A stretch of DNA of 64,000 nt, from positions 110,763,148 through 110,827,147 of the forward strand of contig CM035417.1 in NCBI GenBank assembly GCA_020310875.1, given 5' to 3'. The stretch is from Ceratopteris richardii (Eukaryota; Streptophyta; Polypodiopsida; Polypodiales; Pteridaceae). Numbering within the stretch: position 1 is the first letter of the stretch; each line of letters opens with the position of its first letter. This document shows, in pieces, positions 24,668 to 37,993 of the stretch. Made by a program: the position numbers and the translations under genes. The notes under the pieces were generated by a model, which had not been told where the DNA came from, did no database searches, and saw only the letters and a list, made by a program, of their open reading frames with translations.

Positions 24668-27283
24668 TCACTGTATTGCGGAGTCATCATGGTCATGAGC
24701 ACCCCAGGGTATACATGGTGTACTGTGTAGCATACCTACATCTGAGACACTTGGTCTAGGACTAGCTATGGGTGATACTATGTCCATCGCACTGTCGTCA
24801 TAATATCTACCTTCTCCTTCAGACCCATCCATAGACCCTCCTCTAGAACCTCTTGCTCCAGAACACAACCTCAAATATGAACTAGATGAACAAGATGAAC
24901 CAATGCCTATATCATGTTATGGTATCAAACAGTGGTGCACAGGTCAACTCGTGGAGCCACTAGGGAATGAGTGAGAAGACAGCCATGGTGGACTCATAAA
25001 GCCAAGAGTACTGTGAAAGTGAGTGCCATCGATGAGAGTAATCCCTCCAAAAGGAGGGCCACCAACATGAGTTGTCCCACCAAAGGGAGTGCCGCCAGTG
25101 GGAGTAGTCCTACCAAAGGGAGTGCCATTGGTGGGAGTAGTCTCGTGAGAGTTCCAAAACATCTGTAATGCGATATCTTGATAAGTAGGAGGTGCTTGAG
25201 ATATGAACTCTAGAAACTGCTCCTTTATCATGGAATCCGGAGTGAGCACTAGACTATCTTCCATCATGCTCTACAACAAATTACTCAAATAATTAGCATA
25301 TGGATTATAATTGAAATACACAAAAATAATAGTTTATTAAAAAAACTTAGCAAATAACTAAACACAAATAAGTACGTACAATTTCTTGCTTTATAAGTCC
25401 TCTATTCTAGCATCCTCTTAGAGGCCTAACACAGAGAGCATATCTATCTCCACATTGGCAACTTTCACACCTCTTCTTATGGCTGCCCCTTCCCGATCAT
25501 CATCCTCGTATAACATATCATCTGTGACCTCCTTGTGTACCTTGTGTTCTTCAAAGGGCTCTTCTTCTTGGACAAAGATTTCTTCCTCTTCGACTACCAC
25601 ATGCATCTCAAAGTCCACTGTAGATGCAACTTCTTCCACATCCATGTCCTCACAAATTTGTCTGCTACATGAAGAGACTTGTAAAACAAATAGCCATTGT
25701 AGTTCTTTTGAATCTAGTATAAACATGATCTTCTTACAGTGTTTGGCAAATACAAATGTTTCTCTTTCATCCATCCATAGCTTGGTGGAGTCTACTTGAA
25801 TCAAAGCACTCTTGACTCATTTCAGTGTTGCGTTTCTTCCGGCGTTGACTACTTTGAACCACTTCATAACAACCGAAAAGTAGTTAAACCTCCTAAATGA
25901 TAACTTCAAGATATCTTGGATCATTCCACAATAGTTGAGGTTGCCTTCTTGGGCATTGTCATCTATTGCATTAGCCTTACTTTTTTGAAGAAAGTTGACC
26001 ATCACCCCACTATCAAAAGTAGACTTGTTTTTGTCGATGCGTACGATCCAAAAGTATTATCCATGAGACCATAGCACACCGTATTTGTAATGCCCCCAAT
26101 CAAACCCCTTTCCATGTTCCTCCTCTTCTTTAGAGATATCCTCACCTATTGTCTTTGCTTGTGAAACAGTTGCATCTTGCCACCTGCTCGTTGGAAAGGC
26201 TAGAAGAGGTCGAAGATTTTTTGAAAGAGGCAAAGAGCAAGTGAAGTGATTCTTTCGAAACTAAGCTCTTTCCTTTGCATTTGCATCCTTAGAAGGCTCA
26301 TACGTCTCTAACCACTTTTGCATGGGATCCAAGTTAATGATGCAAAATTTTATTGCCTTCTCTCTTAAAATTGCATCCATTTTTCATTGGCTCCCTTTAC
26401 CCTAGGGCTCATTGCCTATGAAATGGACATCTTTATCGTTGCTCCATAAGAGAGGCATTTCTGGATTTACCATACGTAGAAACTCTCTTATGAATACAAA
26501 AGATTATTGTATGAGCCATACCTCTTCCATGCTGCCCTCTTGATATGCTCTCTAAAACAAAACCTTTTAGTGTATTCATGATCCACTCTAAGAAGAACAT
26601 CCATTGATTGTGAACAGTACTTGCTCTTGCAACTTTGTCAACCACATGAACAACTAAATGAATCTAAAATGTGAGAATTCTTATGGAGAAGTACTTTTCA
26701 ACAATACATATAGCCTCGATAGCATTAAGTTTAGCATTGTCTATGGTATCTCTCCTTAGCTCTTTAGATAAGATCCATCATACCAAGGAACTGATTTTGT
26801 AAATGGTTGTTCACACATCCTCTGAAAGACAGTCTTTCGGAGCTATAGGAAGCATAAACTGCAAAAACGTGTGCCAATCATAAGAGTTGAACCCTCTGAG
26901 ATCACCATTCTGTGTGAAGGAAATTTTTAGACACCTCATGCATTCAGTAGGTATTTGGAACTCCAAAATCACCTTCACCTTTTGCTCTTCCATCTTACGG
27001 AGCACCCAAAGAGCTCTAAGTAGCAATACTATTCCATTTGGCTTGGTAATTTCCCACAACTCCTGCATATGACCTCACTCTTCCAATTCCTCGCTTTGCG
27101 CTTTGCTTTCCTTCTTTTGGATCAATGTGTTCTAGAGCATCTCTCCCACATTCTTAAAAATATGCCTTGAATCCACCACGTAATTGATCAATAAGTCACT
27201 ACAATAATGGAGATCGTGAAAGATTGACATTCATTTCATGTCAATGAGTGGTGTCCTTGTATCCCACAACTAGTTCTAATTGC
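24668..27283 (-). pseudogene. CACTA (En/Spm) transposase, C-terminal part with DUF4218 and DUF4216
   Basis: Reading leftward on the minus strand: DYVVDSRHIF-type sequence near 27,180, a DUF4218 region (LRGFNSYDWHTFLQFMLPIAP at about 26,840-26,900; VHNQWMFFLEWIMNTLKGF near 26,600), then DUF4216 (WFKVVNAGRNATLK at 25,820-25,860; QVDSTKLWMDERETFVFAKHC at about 25,740-25,800), then an acidic tail. A probable intron at 25,271-25,379 (GTACGT donor, TTGTAG acceptor) leads to a Pro/Gly/Thr-rich C-terminal exon (24,668-25,270). Many stops and frameshifts make it a pseudogene. Copia C interrupts it at 27,284. Domain pairing is diagnostic of plant CACTA TNP2-type transposase, which cuts and pastes the element. 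Confidence 0.85.
25060..25160 (-). repeat. 27-bp minisatellite inside CACTA C-terminal exon
   Basis: Four degenerate units on the minus strand encode a repeating TPxGGTPFGGT peptide. It lies in the last exon of the CACTA gene and probably forms a low-complexity tail. Confidence 0.65.
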
Positions 27284-27288
27284 TTGCT

Positions 27289-28292
27289 TGTTGGTGCAAG
27301 ACAATCAACAATTGATGATTTCGACAAGTTTTGAAGTCAAAGAATAAAGCAAAGATCAAAGTTTGAGTCTTGAAGATGAGTGCATGGTCAGAAGATGAGG
27401 ACTTGTATATACATGTACATTAAGCTTGTAATTAGTTTACTTATGCCTTTGTAATCGTGAAGAGTTTGTACATATATGCCTATATATACTAGTATAGAGT
27501 CTGGACATATATGAGAGAAGAGATATAGAACAAAGATAGATGAGTAGAAGAAGAAAATGTGTGATGAATGTATGAGATTCATCAATAAGATGTTTTCCAT
27601 GAGAATAAAAGAAAAATATTTCATGATTTTTTTCATCTCTCCTTTTGTGCTTGGTCATTTCAAAAATCTTTTTGTAGATGTCTAAGTCAATAGTTAATAC
27701 ATCTATGGTCAAGGTTTGAGAGTCTAACTGTAATCAGGCTGAGAGAATTGTAAGTAGGAATATTTGTATGTGAAGAAGTGATAAGTGTCTTCTGAAACAG
27801 GTGCAATCTCGATGATCAGAGTTTTGATCAGATTTCCATCCACAGTGTAAATTTTTGAGCAACTAAGCACTCATTATTTAAGTTGAAAGGCAAGCTACTT
27901 GTGGTTAAAAGCATTTGAATAAATGGGGTCTAGTTTGGGAGAACCATGAATTAAAAGTTGTAGGTATCAAAATCGACTACACAGAACAAGAGTTTCAGAC
28001 ATAGGTACATTGTTTGAAGGAAATCTCAAGATCTGCGGAATCTGGAGAAGGTGCGTAAACTCTAGAAGACATCTTGTATAAAGTTTTATTGAAAATGTTA
28101 CACATTTGATCAGTCAATGAATGAATTATGTGTAGTAGACTTTTGTGTAATGAGTTTCTTCACAGTTTACTCAAGTCTTGATAGTTTGACAATAGATTTC
28201 CAAATTTGGTCTTGGTTATGAGTTATTCTTGATATAGAGGTGCTCTAACATCAAGGATAACTTGTTCTTTTGGATATTAATCATCTCCATCA
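27289..28292 (+). repeat. Element C 5' LTR
   Basis: 1,004 bp, TG...CA ends, followed at 28,294-28,305 by primer site TGGTATCAGAGC. Contains CCTATATATACTAGTATAGAG (about 27,479), a plausible TATA box conserved in the 3' LTR. It is about 30 bp shorter than the 3' LTR, mainly from an indel near 28,035. Confidence 0.93.
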
Positions 28293-28519
28293 ATGGTATC
28301 AGAGCAAGAATAATTAGATTTGAAGAAAAGAAGGACCTCGACTATTGCAGATATACAAAAATCAATTTTTGAAAGTTCAAAAGGTGAAAGTTTGAAGTGA
28401 AAGCCAGAGAAGGAGGCCTCAAAGTTATCAAGAGGATCAAAAGGAACTATATTCGAATTAAAGGTACATTCATAATTCACAAAGCTTGAAGAATTTATTG
28501 CAAAGGTGAAGAAGGGATG

Positions 28520-29170
28520 AGAGATTCTCTTTAGAGAAATTGGATAGAGAAAACTATCCTGCTTGGTGAATGAGGATGGAATCTCATCTTATAAGCAAAG
28601 ATATGATAGGATACATCATAGGTGAAGAAGAAATACCAGAATTTTGGGATCTTAGTGTTCCAACTAGGGAAGAGCTCTCAGATTTGAAGACATGGATGAA
28701 GAAAGATGCTCAAGCAAGGAGCATTATCTACATGGGAGTCAATGATTACTTGCTACCTCACATTAGAGGACTTGAAAGTGCAAGTGACATATGGAATGCT
28801 TAACAAAGGCAAGCAACAATTGAATGAAGATGAAGGCACTATGAGTGAAGCTAACTTCCTAAGAGGAAGAGGAGGTGGCAAAGGAAGAGGAAGAGGCAGA
28901 AGCAATAAAGATAGTGTCAAAGCTTACTAGATTTGTGGTGAGACTAATCATTTAGCTCATGAATGTTGGTATAATAATTAGAATACTAGAGGATATAATC
29001 AGAACTCTAATTCAAGAGGAAGAGGTGATAGAAATCAGAGAAGTAATTTCAGAGGTAGAGGTAATAGAGGTTTCTTTGGAAGAAATTCAGGAAGAGACTT
29101 TCAAAGTCAATCCTACAATAATACCTACTATAATTATGCTTCAGATCAGAAAGAGGATTCAACCTTATTT
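28520..29170 (+). pseudogene. Element C gag (internally deleted)
   Basis: Begins with a Copia gag block (LDRENYPAW, then MRMESHLISKD and a WMKKDAQARSII helix). At about 28,800 the frame changes and the sequence jumps to a Glu-rich linker, so most of the capsid core is missing. A Gly/Arg-rich segment (RGRGGGKGRGRGRSNKD) and zinc knuckle (ICGETNHLAHEC, first Cys lost beside a TAG at 28,928) follow, then a second RGRG/SN-rich stretch. Confidence 0.82.
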
Positions 29171-32100
29171 ATGAATGCAAATTGTGAAAGAAAAAGTGAA
29201 GATCAAAGAGTTTTCTACATTGACTCAGGGTGCAATAATCATCTGAGTGGTAACATAGCTTTGATGACTGATTTGGAGAATAAGATGAGTAATCATATAG
29301 TCCAAACAGGTGATGACACAAAGCACAATGTGAAGTCCATTGGATCATTAAAGGCTATGGATGGAAGAACTCTTTTGAGCAAGATTTTGTATGTCCCTAC
29401 AATTCCAAAGAATTTGATAAGTGTAGGACGAATTGTAGAGAAAGGATATGAAGTAAGGCTCACTAATGATGAAGTTTATGTTGACCCTAGCCATGGGTAT
29501 AAACAAATTTTATCACGAAAGAAAGAAAGAAGGCTCTTCACATTAAAGGTTCAAGGCAATGTTGGTCATGCCTTGTTCACTTATGGAGAACATAAGATCT
29601 CTGAGTTAGATCTTTGGCACAAAAGGCTTAGACATTTCAATGAAAGAGGTATTAAGGATATGATTAACAATGGTTGATTAATTGGATTGCCTAATAGTTT
29701 AGGTCAACACATGACATACAAGTGTGAAGCATGTCAATTGGGTAAAGCTCACGATAAGACTTATCGTAAAAAAGGGTTTATGTATTGAGAGAAGCTTGAA
29801 TTGGTAAATACAGATGTGTGGGGTCCATCAAAGGAATTTAACATTAATGGTTGGAGATATTAGGTGATTCATGTTGATGATGCTACCAAGTGGATCACTA
29901 TATATGTGATCAAAGATAAATCAGAGGTGTTCAATACATTTAAACATTATCATGTGTATGCAGAGAGAATCACAGGGCAAAAATTGAAGACACTAAGGTC
30001 AGATGGAGGGGGAGATATTTCTCTAATGAGTTCAATGATTACTTATGGAATGTACGTAAAAAAAGGGAAGATACTTGATGGTACTCTCCTCAACAAAAAG
30101 GTGTAGTAGAAAGGAGAAAAAGAACTCTTGTTGAGTTTCGAAGGTCAATGATGAAGGAGAAAAATTGCCCTAATTATTTGTGGGATGAGGCTGTGAATAC
30201 AGCTACTTATTTGGTTAATAGACTTCCATCTAAGGCATTGAATGGTATGATGCCATATAAGGCATGGTGGGGTAAGAGACCTACCGTAGATCATTGCAAA
30301 GTGTATTGATGTTTCGCTTATGCATATGTACCATCTCAATTAAGGCATAAATTGGAACCTACCGCTGAAAAGTATGTGTTCATTGGTTATGATGATGATC
30401 AGATGGGTTATAGATTATTGAGTTCATCCACAAAGCAATTCCTTGTGTCAAAGGATGTTACATTTGATGAGCAAGGTACTTGGTATGTAGATATAATTAA
30501 TGTTCACGCAAGTGATGAAGAAGTCATGACCCAAATAAAGGGGAAATCAAAGATTCAAATTCATGATGATGAAGAGATTGTTGATGCTCAAATTGATAAT
30601 GAAGAGATGCCAAGGTTTGATCCGGAATATGAAGAACGAGAGATTTCAAAGAGTGGAGAAGTTAGAAGGTAAAAAAGGAACAGAAATGCACCCATAAGGT
30701 ATAGTTATGATACTTCATTTTTTACCACCAAAGATTATGCTTACATAGTGAAAGCAGAAGAAGATCCTTCTACATATGATGAGGCAAAAGGTAAGGAAAA
30801 TTGGGAGAAAGCTATACAGGAGGAGTATGATGCATTGATGGAGAATGAGACATGGGATTTGGTTCCTAAACCAAATAATCAGAAAATCATTGAATGTAAG
30901 TGGGTCTACAAGACAAAGAGGTATGCAAATGGCAGTGTGTCTAGGAATAAAGCTAGACTTGTTGTGAAAGGGTATGCTCAAACATATGGTGTAGATTATG
31001 ATGAGAATTATAGACTTGTGGCAAAGATGACAACTATAAGGACTCTCATAGCTATTGCTGCATGCAAAGGTTGGAAGCTATGTCAATTAGTTGTGAAGAA
31101 TGCTTTTCTGAATGGTTACATTTCAGATGAAGTTTTGATGCAGCAACCAGATGGTTTCAAGATTAAATGTTATTCAGAGTATGTATGTAAGCTCAAGAGA
31201 AATTTGTATGGTTTGAAGCAAGCCCCAAGGGCATGGAATTAGAGACTTGTGAAGTTCTTGAAGGAGCTTGGTTTCCAAGTGTCTAAGGTAGATAGTAGCT
31301 TGCTTGTTAAAGCAAGTGATGGTGGGTTTATTTACATTTGCATATATGTTGATGATATAATTCTTACAGGTACAGATGAGAAGGGCATACAAAGTCTTAA
31401 GAAGTAGATGGAGAAAGAGTTCAAGATTAGTGACTTGGGAGACTTGTCTTATTTCTTGGGAATGAAGATTTCATATACTCAACATGGAGTATATGTGACT
31501 CAAGTAAGGTATTTGAAGAATTTTCTAATCAAGTTTGAAATGGAAGATTGCAGGGTAGCACCTACTCCAATGGAGGTGAATCATAAATTGAGTAGATATG
31601 GAGGAGAACAATTCAAGGACATGAAGCTGTATCAAAGTTTGGTTGGTAGTCTAATCTATGCTACATTGACTAGGCTTGATTTGTCATATGCAGTAGGAGT
31701 GTTGTCTCAATTCATGCATTGTCCTAGGAAAGAGCATTGGATTGTAGGACAACGGGTTCTAAGATACATTAAGGGTACACTCAAAGAAGGTTTGTGTTAT
31801 GGATTCACATCAGATACAAAAATCAAGATATATAGTGATGCAGATTGGGTAGGTTACTCTAATGATAAGAGGTCAACATATGGATATCTATGTTATGTGG
31901 GAGATAAATTAATCTCTTGGTGTTCTAATAAGCAACATAGAGTTTCTTTATCATCTACAGAAGCAGAGTATAAAGGTATGGTTGAAGCTGCAAAGGAGAT
32001 TATATAGTTGAAGGCTCCCATGAAGAATTTTGACATCAATCAAAGTACACCCATCATTCATGGAGATAATATGAGCTCATTGTATCTAGCTACTGATCCT

Positions 32101-32307
32101 ATTTTTCATGCCAGGACTAAACATATTGAGATCCAATATCATTTCTTGAGAAATAAGGTGATTGATAAAGAAATTAAAGTCATACACACTTCTACAAAAG
32201 ATCAGATTGCAGACATGTTAACCAAAAGCTTGGATGAACCTAAGTTGCAGAGGTTCAAAGACATGGCATGTATAAAGAAGATGGAGAAAATCACAATTGA
32301 TGATTGA
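29171..32307 (+). pseudogene. Element C pol (protease, integrase, RT, RNase H)
   Basis: Protease: YIDSGCNNHLSG at about 29,216 (DSG intact), YVPTIPKNLISVGRI. Integrase: LWHKRLRHFNERG, CEACQLGK, HVDDATKW, then the RSDGGG motif at about 30,000 where one base is lost and frame changes; the C-terminal GYDDDQMGYRLL block is present. RT: KWVYKTKRYANGS, LKRNLYGLKQAPRAWN, YVDD at 31,345-31,356. RNase H: YSDADWVGYSNDKRSTYGY, STEAEYKGMVEA, ARTKHIEIQYH, ending at TGA 32,305. Stops include TAG at 31,240 and 31,387 at positions where relatives usually have Gln, and TAG at 32,005. Confidence 0.9.
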
Positions 32308-33350
32308 GGGGGGGCTGTTGGTGCAAGACAATTAACAATTGATGATTTGGAAAATTTTTGAAGTCAAAGAATAAAGCAAAGATCAAAGTTTGAGTCTTGA
32401 AGATGAGTGCATGGTCAGAAGATGAAGACTTGTATATACATATACATTAAGCTTGTAATTAGTTCACTTATGCCTTTGTAATGGTGATGAGTTTGTACAT
32501 ATATGCCTATATATACTAGTATAGAGTCAAGAAATGTATGAGAGAAGAGATATAGAACAAAGATAGATGAGTAGAAGAAGAAAATGTGTGATGAATGTAT
32601 GAGATCCATCAATCAGATGTTTTCCATGAGAATAGAAGAAAACTTCTGAAATTTGTGTCGCGATCTTTTTTCCATCTCTCCTTTTGTGCTTGATCATTTC
32701 AAAAATCCTTTTGTAGATGTCTAAGACAATAGTTAATACATCTATGGTCAAGGTTTGAGAGTCTAATTGTAATCAAGCTGAGAGAATTATAAGTAGGAAC
32801 ATTTGTATGTGAAGAAGTGATAAGTGTCTTCTGAAACAGGTGCAATCTCGATGATCAAAGTTTTGATCAGATTTCCCTCCATAGTGTAATGTTTTGAGCA
32901 ACTAAGCACTCATTCTTTAAGTTGAAAGGTAAGCTACTTGTGATTAAAAGAATTTGAATAAACGGGTTCTAGTCTGGGAGAACCATGCATTAGAAGTTGT
33001 AGGTGTCAAAGTCGACTACACAGAAGAACAGTTTGAGACATAGGTACATTGTTTGAAGGAAATCTCAAGATCTACCTGGTCTTTTGAAGAACTTTAACTT
33101 GGAGAAGGTGAATAAAATCTAGAAGACATCTTCTATAAAGTTTCATTGAAAACTTTACACATTTGAGCAGTCAATGAATGAATTAAGTGTAGTAGACTTT
33201 TCTGTGTAATGAGTTTCTTCACAGTTAACTCAAGTCTTCATAGTTTGGCAATAGATTTCCAAATTTGGGTATGGTTATGGGTTATTCTTGATATAGAGGT
33301 GCTCTAACATCAAGGATAACTTGTTCTTTTGGGATTAATCATCTCCATCA
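32306..33350 (+). repeat. Element C polypurine tract and 3' LTR
   Basis: GAGGGGGGG at 32,306-32,314 overlaps the end of pol and precedes the 1,035-bp LTR starting at 32,316. The LTR ends CTCCATCA at 33,350 next to TTGCT. Confidence 0.93.
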
Positions 33351-33355
33351 TTGCT

Positions 33356-33532
33356 TTCATTTATCAGTGTGCTTGTTGGCCAATTTATCCTTCACCTAAG
33401 ACATGTCCATCAAGTAGATATCTATAATGTTCTTCATATATTGTTTTTTGAAGAGCTTTGGGGTAGCATGCTTTGCGTCATGGTGCACATAGGGAACACA
33501 CATTTTAACCCAAAATCGATAAACCTAAACAT
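33356..33532 (-). pseudogene. CACTA transposase, middle fragment
   Basis: 177 bp between Copia C and Copia B. On the minus strand it reads KHATPKLFKKQYMKNIIDIY and continues, after removal of Copia C, into the CACTA sequence left of 27,283. It shows that the two Copia elements lie in one CACTA gene. Stops at two positions confirm decay. Confidence 0.6.
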
Positions 33533-33762
33533 TGTTGGAGATAGACGCCTGTGGAAGCACACTAACAGCACAAGGAAGAAGAAGAAGCTTGGAGCACAAA
33601 CACACAATACTCAATGTATTACTAGAGAATGTACAAAGATAAGTAGCCCATTAGGGCAATAGGCGTATATACAAGCTGGGGGAAAAAAACCTCCTAAAGA
33701 GGGAAAAAAGTGCCCGGCGCTCCTAGTGTGTTCACACACATCACTACCTAAATATATCAACA
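33533..33762 (-). repeat. Element B 3' LTR
   Basis: 230 bp, reverse complement of the A LTR, ending with TGTTGATATATTTAGGTAG read on the minus strand. It is followed leftward directly by CACTA sequence. Confidence 0.93.
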
Positions 33763-33836
33763 AATCCCCCAGGGGAGTGATGCGATGAACAAGGAGCTGG
33801 CACTCATGTATAAGGAAGTGCCAAGCTATGTGGAAA

Positions 33837-36800
33837 TCACTCCACAAAAGGAAGTAAGCCCAAAGCTTTGCGGAAAGCTTCAAACTTCTCCCTAGGCAGA
33901 GCCTTCGTGAAAAGGTCTGCAATGTTCTCGTGCATGGGTACATATGCCAAGCTGATCTCCCCAACAGAGAACCTCTCCCTGACATAGTGATAATGCACCT
34001 CAATGTGCTTAGTGCGAGCATGGAACATAGTGTTCCTCGCAACTGCCAATGCGCTCTGACTGTCAGTGAAGATGGTGGTGGCAGAAGACTGGCCAACACC
34101 CAAATCAGCCATAAGGTGTCTGAGCCACACACACTCAACAGTCGCTGTGAAAGCTGCCCTATACTCAGCCTCACAACTAGAAGTGGCCACAGTAGGCTGC
34201 TCCTTGCTCAACCAAGATATACATGAGCTACCAAGCATGAAGCAAAAACCACTAGTGGACACACGAGTGTCATAGCAACCAGCCCAATCTGAGTTAGAAA
34301 AAGCATGCAAATCTGGCGGTAGTGATCCCCCCTTGGGATAAAACAACCCAAGTAGTCGAGTACCAATCAAGTAGCGAAAGATGCGCTTAACCACCTTCCA
34401 ATGCGTGACTCCTGGGCAATGCATAAACCTGCTCATCTGTGAGAGAGCAAACTGAATATCTGGCCGAGTAATGCATAAGTAAATCAAGCATCCAACAACT
34501 TGCTGATAGAGAACAACATCAAATGCATCTCCAACATCATGAAGACTCAATCATAAACCTGTCTCCATAGGAGTGGCAATAGGCTTACAGTCTTCAAGGC
34601 CAAAACGCTGCAATAATGTGTCAATATATTTCATTTGACACAAAGCCATTCCACCATCAACGTGCATAAACTGAATGCCCAAATAGTGATGCAAATGTCC
34701 CAAATCAGACGTCTCAAATGAGGCATGCAAATCAGCCTTAAAATCAGCAATATGCATCTCAATAGGACCAGTGAGCAACATGTCATCAACATAGACAACA
34801 ATGATCAGAAACACATCATTAGCACGCTTAACATATAAGGTGCTTTTAGTTGGACTATTCTCAAAACCATGTGCAATCAGATAGGCATGTATCTTCTCAT
34901 ACCAAGCACGTGGTGCTTACTTTAAAACATATAATGCCTTCTTTAACCTGCAAACCTGGTTTTCATGCCCTTTTTGCACAAAGCCATGGGGCTGAAAAAC
35001 ATACACTTCTTCATGCAAATCACCATTCAGAAATGTAGTTTTAATGTCCAACTGATGTACATTCCAACCATGATGGGCCGCAATTGCACAGATGCTCCGA
35101 ACAATAGTCATACGACATGTGGGTGCAAAGGTCTCATCAAAATCGATGCCTCTTTCCTGTGCATAACCCTTTGCAACAAGCCTAGCCTTATACCTGTCAA
35201 CTGTACCATCCGGTTTACGCTTCAGCTTGTATACCCACTTAGTGCCAATGGCCTTCTTGCCAGGAGGCAAGTCACATAAAGACCAAGTACCATTCTTCAT
35301 TATAGCATCATATTCACATTGCATAGCAGCCATCCAATTTTCTGAATTCTGTGCTTCATCAAAAGAAACAGGCTCATTCTCATCACAGAGACTAGACGCA
35401 GCCATAGCATAGCAATCTGATGCAAAGGAGGCACTATGAGATCCTGAACGAGTACGATATGACAAAGGTGCATCTAATTTGCTGTCATGCAAAGTCTGCA
35501 CCAGCCATTTTGGCATAGTTTTTGCCTGATCAATATCAGCTCTCTCATCAACAAGTGCATCATGTAAATCTGCATCGGAAATGGAATGATCTGCATCATC
35601 ATATGAAGCCTGCAAAGGCTGAGAAGTTGCCTCATTAGGACCAGCACTAGACTGTCCACCCGTAAAAAGAGGCATCAAAGTATCATACATGTCTTTGGAG
35701 CTCACAAATGTCTCCTTAGTACATGAAAGCAATGGCTGAATTGCATCTTCCACAAAAACAACATCACGGCTAACCAGAATGCGTTTTGTCTGTGGATGAT
35801 ACAGACGATAGCCTTTACTTTCAGAACTGTACCCAACAAAAATACATTTTACTGCTTTATCATCCAATTTTCTGCAATGTTTTTCAGGCACTAGTGCATA
35901 TGCCAAACAACCAAAAACACGCAGATGAGCAACAGATGGCTTGCGGTCATGCCAAGCCTCATATGGAGTGATAGACTGCAGCGCTTTAGTGGGACACCTG
36001 TTCAGTACATATGCTGCACACACGACAGCCTCAAGCTAGAAACTATGTGGTAAAGCCTGACTTTTGACCATGCACCCCGCCATCTCCATGAGTGACCTAT
36101 TATTTCCTTCAGCAACTCCATTCTGTTGAGGTTTATACGGCACTATACACTGGTGTTTTATCCCACGTTCAGCCAGATATGCATTAAAATCAGAAGACAT
36201 ATATTCCCCCCCTCGATCAGAACAGAGGGTGCCCATTTTACATGCTGACAAATTTTCAGCCAAAACTAAAAACTGTTTGAAGCACATGAACACTTCGGAC
36301 TTTGCTTTGAGTGGATATACCCATGCATGCCTGGAAAAATCATCAATGAAAGTCACCAAGTAAAGGTAATTTCCAAAAGAGGGTGTCTGCATAGGACCAC
36401 AGACATCACTGTGTACAAGCTGCAATTTCTGCGTAGCCCAAACTGAACCATCTTTTGGAAAGGATGAACACTGCATTTTGCCCAAAATATAGCCTTCACA
36501 AACATGTTTTCCAGGTGCTTCAAGTTTGGGCAAAGAGGACACCGTTTCAGATTTCTGCAGGCGTAGCAAACTAGCAAAATTCAGATGACCAAAGCGTGCA
36601 TGCCAAAGCTTTGCATTTGACATAGCCTGAGAATCATGAACTGCACATGCCGAATCATTCACATATCTTTCATAGTCTATGAGCTTATACAGCCCACGAC
36701 ATAAAATGCCAGAAGCAATCATCACGTCGCCATTTGATAGATCATGAACTGTACACCTGTCATCAACAAATTTCACAACCAAGCCAATCTTGGCTAATGC

Positions 36801-37993
36801 AGAAACTAATAACAGATTCTTCTTGATCCTTGGCATAAATAAAGCATCTGACAAAGTGAAAGAACTACCATCAGCAGTAGTCAGAATGATCTTACCAACT
36901 CCCATAACAGGATAAGAGGAGTTGTTGGCGCATGTGACAGTATTCCCTGTAGGGGCAGGCTCGAGTGAAGAGAAGAAACTGCGCTGTGAGGTAATATGTT
37001 TGGTCGCCCCACTGTCAAAGTACCAAACATCTGAGTCTACTGCAGACATGCACTGCTCATGAGAAGATGGGTCAAAACTGCAGACAGTAGTAAACACCCA
37101 TTCTTCTTCCTGCATAAGATTTGCAGACTCTGTTTTTTATGTAGAGGCCTGTGCAACAATCATTCCAGCCTCTTTCTTCTTTGCCTCTTTTGCAGCGAGT
37201 TTTGGACAGTTCTTTATGATATGATCATTCCCTTTATAGTACTTACAAAACAATTTTTGCTTTTTTGATTTTTTCTCATCTTTGTCTTGGTTCTTCGAAT
37301 GTGCAACATTTGTAGATTTCTGCTTACTAGTAGAAGAGCTCCATTTTCCTTTGCCGTTTTGACTAGCCAGGAAAGCTTGATCTGCAACACGCATAATGGA
37401 CCTTTTCTGCCTGGACTTATCTTCCTGCAACAGAATAGAGACTAACTCCTCGAATGACAAGGCATTTGGATTGCCTTTCATCATTAACCGAAGAGTAGAA
37501 GCAAAACTCTGATATGAATCAGGAAGACCATTCAGAATAGTCTGCACAAGTGAGCTATCTCGTATAACCTTGTCAGCAGAAATCAACTGTTCCTTCAAGT
37601 CTTTGATCTTTGTTAGGAAACTGCCCATGGAATCACCTTCATTCATGTGCTCACTCTCCAACTGTTTTCGGAGATAAGCAACACGAGCCTCATTCCTAGC
37701 TTGGTACAATGTGGTAAGTGTATCCCAAGCATCCCTAGTTGTTCTGCAAGAGCGTATGTGAGGAATAATGGCACGTTTGAAAGACAAAGCTATCAATGCA
37801 TGTGCTTGGGCATCTCTGCCATCCCAACAAATCTGCTCTGCAGTAGGTGCAACAGAAACAGCAGCACAAAGAGGAATCTGTGGAATATCATCTTCGACAC
37901 CATCTTCATCAGCTCCAGCACCTGTATTTGCAGTACCTGTTGTTACAAGTGTAACAGGACGTCTTTCAACACCTTGCACAATGTTCCACAATC
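33837..37993 (-). pseudogene. Element B gag-pol polyprotein (four internal stops)
   Basis: One minus-strand frame runs from truncated gag to the natural stop at 33,837. It holds UBN2 core, zinc finger (CKYYKGNDHIIKNC, second Cys changed to Tyr), protease DSGATKH, integrase H-H-C-C (WHARFGH, CEGY with the last Cys changed) and core (FIDDFSRHAW, CSDRGGEY, QNGVAEGNNR), RT with YVDDML, and RNase H (NSDWAGC, EAEYRAAF, ARTKHIEVHYH). Stops: TAA 37,137, TAG 36,036 (for a Trp codon), TAA 34,917 (CAA to TAA relative to A), TGA 34,551 (CGA to TGA relative to A). All fit C-to-T or G-to-A changes except the double change at 37,137. Confidence 0.92.

Larger units (their letters stand above)
27284..33355 (+). 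mobile_element. Copia LTR retrotransposon, element C (full length, perfect target duplication)
   Basis: A 6,062-bp Copia element (27,289-33,350) with 1.0-kb LTRs, flanked on both sides by TTGCT (27,284-27,288 and 33,351-33,355). It sits inside the CACTA gene, whose minus-strand sequence resumes at 33,356. LTRs begin TGTTGGTGCAAG and end CTCCATCA; over the first 340 bp they differ at roughly 5-6% of sites by eye, plus indels. The gag middle is deleted and gag-pol has many stops and at least two frameshifts, so it is not autonomous. It belongs to a different family from A and B. Confidence 0.95.
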
